Assembly: GCA_937880335.1 (NCBI GenBank)
Contig: CALFLJ010000040.1
Span: 1-7,575 of the forward strand
Length of the DNA stretch: 7,575 nucleotides
Direction: 5' to 3'
Origin: an uncultured Succinatimonas sp.
GTDB taxonomy: Bacteria > Pseudomonadota > Gammaproteobacteria > Enterobacterales > Succinivibrionaceae
Under the pieces are notes generated by a model. The model saw nothing but the letters and a program-made list of their open reading frames with translations. It ran no database searches and was not told the origin of the DNA. The translations under genes were made by a program, and so were the position numbers. Below are positions 4,767 through 7,575 of this stretch, piece after piece. Each line of letters begins with the position of its first letter. Position 1 is the stretch's first letter.

Positions 4767-6740
4767 TTATTTAGCTTGAGTGCACTGAATTGCAGTTACA
4801 GCAATAGTGTAGATGATATCATCAACTAAAGCACCACGAGATAAGTCGTTAACAGGTTTTCTCATACCCTGTAACATAGGTCCAATTGATACTAAGTCAG
4901 CTGAACGCTGTACAGCCTTATAAACAGTGTTACCTGTTGATAAGGAAGGGAAGATAAATACAGTAGCTTTTCCTGCAACAGGTGAGTTTGGAGCCTTTTG
5001 AGCTGCAACATCAGGCATTACAGCAGCATCGTACTGAAGTGGACCATCACAGGCAATGTCAGGACGCTTCTGATGAACAAGTTCAGTTGCCTCGCGCATT
5101 AAGTCAACATCAGCACCTTTACCTGAATTCATGGTAGAGTAGGTAACCATGGCTACTTTAGGATCAATACCAAAAGCTTTGGCTGTATCAGCAGACTGAA
5201 TTGCAATCTCAGATATTTCCTCAGCAGTTGGGTTAATATTTAAGGCGCAGTCACCATAAATATAAACCTGCTCTGGCATCAACATAAAGAAGATAGCAGA
5301 AACGAGTTTTGCACCCTCTGCGGTCTTAATAATCTGAAGTGGAGGACGGATAGTATTGGCGGTAGTGTGAACTGCGCCTGAAACTAAACCATCAACCTCA
5401 CCTCTTTCAATCATCATTGTGGCTAAGGCTACGTTGTCCTGTAACATTTCTAAGGCCTGCTCAGGAGTCATGCCTTTCTTCTTGCGTAACTCAACTAAAC
5501 GATCTACATAGTTGTTACGAATTGCCTCAGGATCAACGAACTCAACGCCTTCGCCTAAAGTTACACCCTGCTCCTTTGCAACAGACAAGATCTTGTCTTT
5601 GTTACCAAAGAGTACAGGAACTGCAATATTGTCGGCTGCAACTTTAGCAGCAGCTGCTACAGTACGTGGCTCATCACCTTCAGGCAGAGCAATGCGCTTA
5701 TGGGCTGCACGGGCTAAAGCGGTTAACTTATAGCGGAAAGCAGCAGGTGACATTAAAGGTAAACGGTCTTTATCATAGTTTGCTAATTCTTTTAAGAAAC
5801 TCTCTTGGAAAGCACTCGCACCGTGTGCAGCGCAGAGTTCAACACGCTCAGTATCGTCAAAAGCTAAGAAAGCTGGCATTGCAGATAGTGCCTCAGCAAC
5901 AGCCCAGGCTGACTTATCAGTTGAAATAACAGTCTTGCCTTCTAAAGATAAGCTTGCACCACCGCAGATTACAACAGTGGAAGCCTCAGTAGACTCAACC
6001 TCTGTATCAGTTACTAAAAGCATGCCATCCTTGGCATTTGCTGCATTTAAAGTAACCATGTAGTTGCGCTTGTTTTCATCACCTGAAATAGTGGCATCCA
6101 GGAATTTAGCAATTTCACCGGCACGTGGAGCGTAGCAATCCTTGTTGTATGCAATCTTAGCTATTACATTAGTAACACACGGCTCTTTTGCCTCGCATGA
6201 GCAAGATGCACCAGAGCAGCACTTACTGCAACCTGAAAGAACTAGCTTTCTGTGACCATGAGCGTCGCGAGGGGCATCACGATTTAACAATACAGTACCA
6301 AGAACACGGGGTTTGCCTGCATTGCCAAAATTTAATAAGGTATTGTCGATAAAGGCCTTACTCTTTTTGCATAAGCCATTGATGATGGTGATAATATCTG
6401 CGTCTAAGGCCTGACAAATATCAGCATTTAACTCATCCTTGTCAAAGCGAGCTTCGCTTATACCTTCAACTACTACAATCTCTGCCTTGGATTCATCTAA
6501 CAACTTATTGTAGTTCTCAACAATGGTCTGAAGAACATCGGATTTGTTGCCTGAGGCTATTTGCTCAAATGCTGCACCTGCACAGGTTGAGGTGGAGCAG
6601 GCAGTTTTACTGCAACATGCAAAAGGCTTGAATAAAACAGCCTTGGTACCATGATCATTTAAAGCTTTAACTAAACCTAAACTTACCGGAAATATGCCCT
6701 GGGTGTTTCCAGCGGGGACGAGCATAATATTACGTGTCAC
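4767..6740 (-). CDS. pta: Phosphate acetyltransferase, long form, with cysteine clusters
   Basis: Pta interconverts acetyl-CoA plus phosphate and acetyl phosphate plus CoA, the step before acetate kinase makes ATP. I start it at GTG 6740 (657 residues, first residues VTRNIMLVPAG). That start aligns with the E. coli N-terminus and has GGAG six bases upstream; the in-frame GTG at 6791 has no usable spacing. In order: an N-terminal dethiobiotin-synthetase-like domain with a degenerate P-loop (about 1-165), a DRTGG-type middle part (about 205-320), and the catalytic PTA_PTB domain (about 332-653). SGAVHTTANTIRPPLQ, DGPLQYDAA and GPMLQGMRKPVNDLSRG are strongly conserved. By analogy with Methanosarcina Pta, R612, S634, R635 and D641 are the catalytic residues. 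E. coli Pta has 714 residues, and the shortfall is in the non-catalytic part. Unusual cysteines sit at 42, 43, 48, 53 and at 171, 174, 175, 180, 182, 188. ackA is not adjacent. Confidence 0.95.
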   Translation of the reverse strand: MTRNIMLVPAGNTQGIFPVSLGLVKALNDHGTKAVLFKPFACCSKTACSTSTCAGAAFEQIASGNKSDVLQTIVENYNKLLDESKAEIVVVEGISEARFDKDELNADICQALDADIITIINGLCKKSKAFIDNTLLNFGNAGKPRVLGTVLLNRDAPRDAHGHRKLVLSGCSKCCSGASCSCEAKEPCVTNVIAKIAYNKDCYAPRAGEIAKFLDATISGDENKRNYMVTLNAANAKDGMLLVTDTEVESTEASTVVICGGASLSLEGKTVISTDKSAWAVAEALSAMPAFLAFDDTERVELCAAHGASAFQESFLKELANYDKDRLPLMSPAAFRYKLTALARAAHKRIALPEGDEPRTVAAAAKVAADNIAVPVLFGNKDKILSVAKEQGVTLGEGVEFVDPEAIRNNYVDRLVELRKKKGMTPEQALEMLQDNVALATMMIERGEVDGLVSGAVHTTANTIRPPLQIIKTAEGAKLVSAIFFMLMPEQVYIYGDCALNINPTAEEISEIAIQSADTAKAFGIDPKVAMVTYSTMNSGKGADVDLMREATELVHQKRPDIACDGPLQYDAAVMPDVAAQKAPNSPVAGKATVFIFPSLSTGNTVYKAVQRSADLVSIGPMLQGMRKPVNDLSRGALVDDIIYTIAVTAIQCTQAK

Positions 6741-6750
6741 GATGATCTCC
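6741..6750 (-). promoter_or_regulatory. Ribosome-binding site fixing the pta GTG start
   Basis: GGAG (6750-6747) lies six bases upstream of GTG 6740. This spacing, with the homology beginning there, decides for GTG 6740 over the longer reading from 6791. Confidence 0.75.
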
Positions 6751-6775
6751 AAAATTAGCTTAATAAAAACTAAAA

Positions 6776-6791
6776 GCGCCTTTTGAGGCAC
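6776..6791 (-). promoter_or_regulatory. Small hairpin in the pta leader, possible attenuator
   Basis: On the minus strand GTGCCT and AGGCGC pair (one G-U) over a CAAA loop, followed by TTTTAGTTTTT, 36 bases before the pta start. The stem is short, so attenuation is only a possibility. Confidence 0.25.
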
Positions 6792-6927
6792 TCCTTCTTA
6801 ATCTAGGAATATTGTCGACTTAAAGTAGCTTAAATTCAAGAACCTAAAAATTCTTTGTTCTATTTCTTAATAAAATAAAACAGTCTTAAATTTCAAATTT
6901 TAAGGTAAGAGGGCGCATATTTGTGAA

Positions 6928-6946
6928 AATAATGAGAATTATTGTC
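6928..6946. promoter_or_regulatory. Fur-box-like palindrome
   Basis: AATAATGAGAATTATTGTC agrees with the classical 19-base Fur box at 15 positions, by my own count against GATAATGATAATCATTATC. It lies 187 bases upstream of pta and 44 bases upstream of the small ORF at 6991. Which direction it would control cannot be told; chance matches are likelier in AT-rich DNA. Confidence 0.4.
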
Positions 6947-6990
6947 TAAAAAAAGTAACAAATGTGATCTTGATCGTTAAGGAATTTTTT

Positions 6991-7056
6991 ATGAGTTTAT
7001 ATGGTACTTTATTAAGTAGTTTTAATAAGCAAATAATTAAAAAGGCCTTTATTTAA
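6991..7056 (+). CDS. Possible 21-residue peptide, unrecognised
   Basis: ATG 6991 has AAGGAA (6979-6984) six bases upstream. It opens 21 codons, MSLYGTLLSS then FNKQIIKKAFI, to TAA. The peptide is basic towards its end and partly hydrophobic. The good ribosome-binding site and the Fur-box-like palindrome just upstream are the only support; such short ORFs arise by chance. Confidence 0.2.
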   Translation: MSLYGTLLSSFNKQIIKKAFI

Positions 7057-7143
7057 GGAAATACCAAGGTCATAAAATATTTTTAGCGCCTTTAATATCT
7101 TAACTTTATTAATCTTTTTTAAGTGTGGTCTTGTTTATACAGT

Positions 7144-7184
7144 AATTTTCATTTGTAAAAAATTTTTGTTCTTTTATGAAAATT
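7144..7184. repeat. 9-bp perfect inverted repeat
   Basis: AATTTTCAT (7144-7152) and ATGAAAATT (7176-7184) flank 23 bases that include AAAAAATTTTT. Function is unknown; it may be chance in AT-rich DNA. Confidence 0.35.
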
Positions 7185-7285
7185 GTAGGCTTTTGTTAAT
7201 GAATGCTCAAAGAGTAGGGGAAAATAGATTTCATAAAAAATTAAAGGCTTATTTATGCTCTATTACGGCAGGTGCAAAAGAATAA

Positions 7286-7346
7286 TGTATAAGTTTATTG
7301 TTTAAATCTTAACTTAAAGAATATTGAAAGAAACTAAACTTATACA
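7286..7346. repeat. 12-bp perfect inverted repeat
   Basis: TGTATAAGTTTA (7286-7297) and TAAACTTATACA (7335-7346) flank 37 bases. No gene or T-tract is associated. It could be a paired regulator site, the stem of an RNA, or element ends. Confidence 0.45.
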
Positions 7347-7575
7347 ATCTTAAATCTAGTTGTTACTTATATACAAGAATTTTGAATTTAACCTTCATAT
7401 TTAAGCTGAATTATGGTTGTATTAAGACTTCTACAGTTTGTGTTACAAGTATAGACTTTGACAACTAAGTCGTTCTAATTTCAAATAAATAACTAAAGTA
7501 AATATAATTTGATATTTTATGCTTAAAAATAAAGAAAATGATTAAGCTAATTTAGCTATTAGTAATACTTATTAG

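Larger units (their letters stand above)
6741..7575. other. Long AT-rich intergenic region upstream of pta
   Basis: No recognisable gene is seen on either strand. It holds the pta leader with a short hairpin (6776-6791), a Fur-box-like palindrome (6928-6946), one possible 21-codon ORF (6991-7056) and two long inverted repeats (7144-7184 and 7286-7346). TTGAAA, 18 bases, TATTAA on the minus strand near 6865-6895 is the best, still weak, pta promoter candidate. The 519 bases after 7056 look like spacer DNA, perhaps the upstream region of a gene beyond the window. Confidence 0.6.

Noticed and set aside
5417..5929. Three plus-strand ORFs of 73-87 codons
   Set aside because: All are antisense shadows of the strongly conserved pta; none resembles a known protein.
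6741..6791. Longer Pta reading from the in-frame GTG at 6791
   Set aside because: The AAGGAG before it abuts the start without spacing, the 17 extra residues match nothing in Pta, and GTG 6740 has a proper ribosome-binding site.
7255..7305. 16-codon ORF after AAAGG
   Set aside because: It is very short, of chance-like composition and overlaps the 12-bp inverted repeat arm; no independent support.
1..7575. tRNA, rRNA or insertion sequence genes
   Set aside because: I looked on both strands and saw no cloverleaf, rRNA-like segment or transposase.

Overview
The window looks like chromosomal DNA of an AT-rich gammaproteobacterium. AraD and the long three-part Pta both read like their enterobacterial counterparts as I remember them. 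Iron-sulphur assembly, however, uses a NifU-NifS pair rather than IscS-IscU. That combination, with a mixed-acid or acetate enzyme and sugar catabolism, fits a fermentative gut or rumen lineage such as the Succinivibrionaceae. The lineage is an inference from gene content and composition, not a search result.

Left part (1-2370), plus strand: the tail of an unidentified gene, then nifU and nifS, closed by a strong intrinsic terminator. nifU is broken. About 34 bases are missing after codon 78, which shifts the frame and splits the gene into an N-terminal scaffold fragment and a fragment with the [2Fe-2S] and Nfu-like domains. nifS is intact.

Middle (2371-3013): no protein gene. It holds two copies of a CRISPR-like repeat with one 37-base spacer and an AT-rich leader-like stretch. 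Repeat orientation, terminal-repeat decay and leader position all point to the minus strand. No cas genes are in view.

Right part, all minus strand: araD (L-ribulose-5-phosphate 4-epimerase) with its own promoter, a LacI-family-type operator at the predicted start site and a terminator; yfcH (SDR-fold nucleotide-sugar-epimerase-like protein); and pta (phosphate acetyltransferase). A terminator hairpin lies between pta and yfcH and ends only a few bases before the yfcH ribosome-binding site, so yfcH probably depends on read-through. Pta starts at a GTG and carries two unusual cysteine clusters in its N-terminal half. No ackA lies next to it.

The last 830 bases (6741-7575) hold the pta leader, a good match to a Fur box, one possible 21-codon ORF and several AT-rich inverted repeats, but no recognisable gene. 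The most interesting items are the nifU lesion, the single-spacer CRISPR locus, the cysteine-rich Pta and the araD control region.
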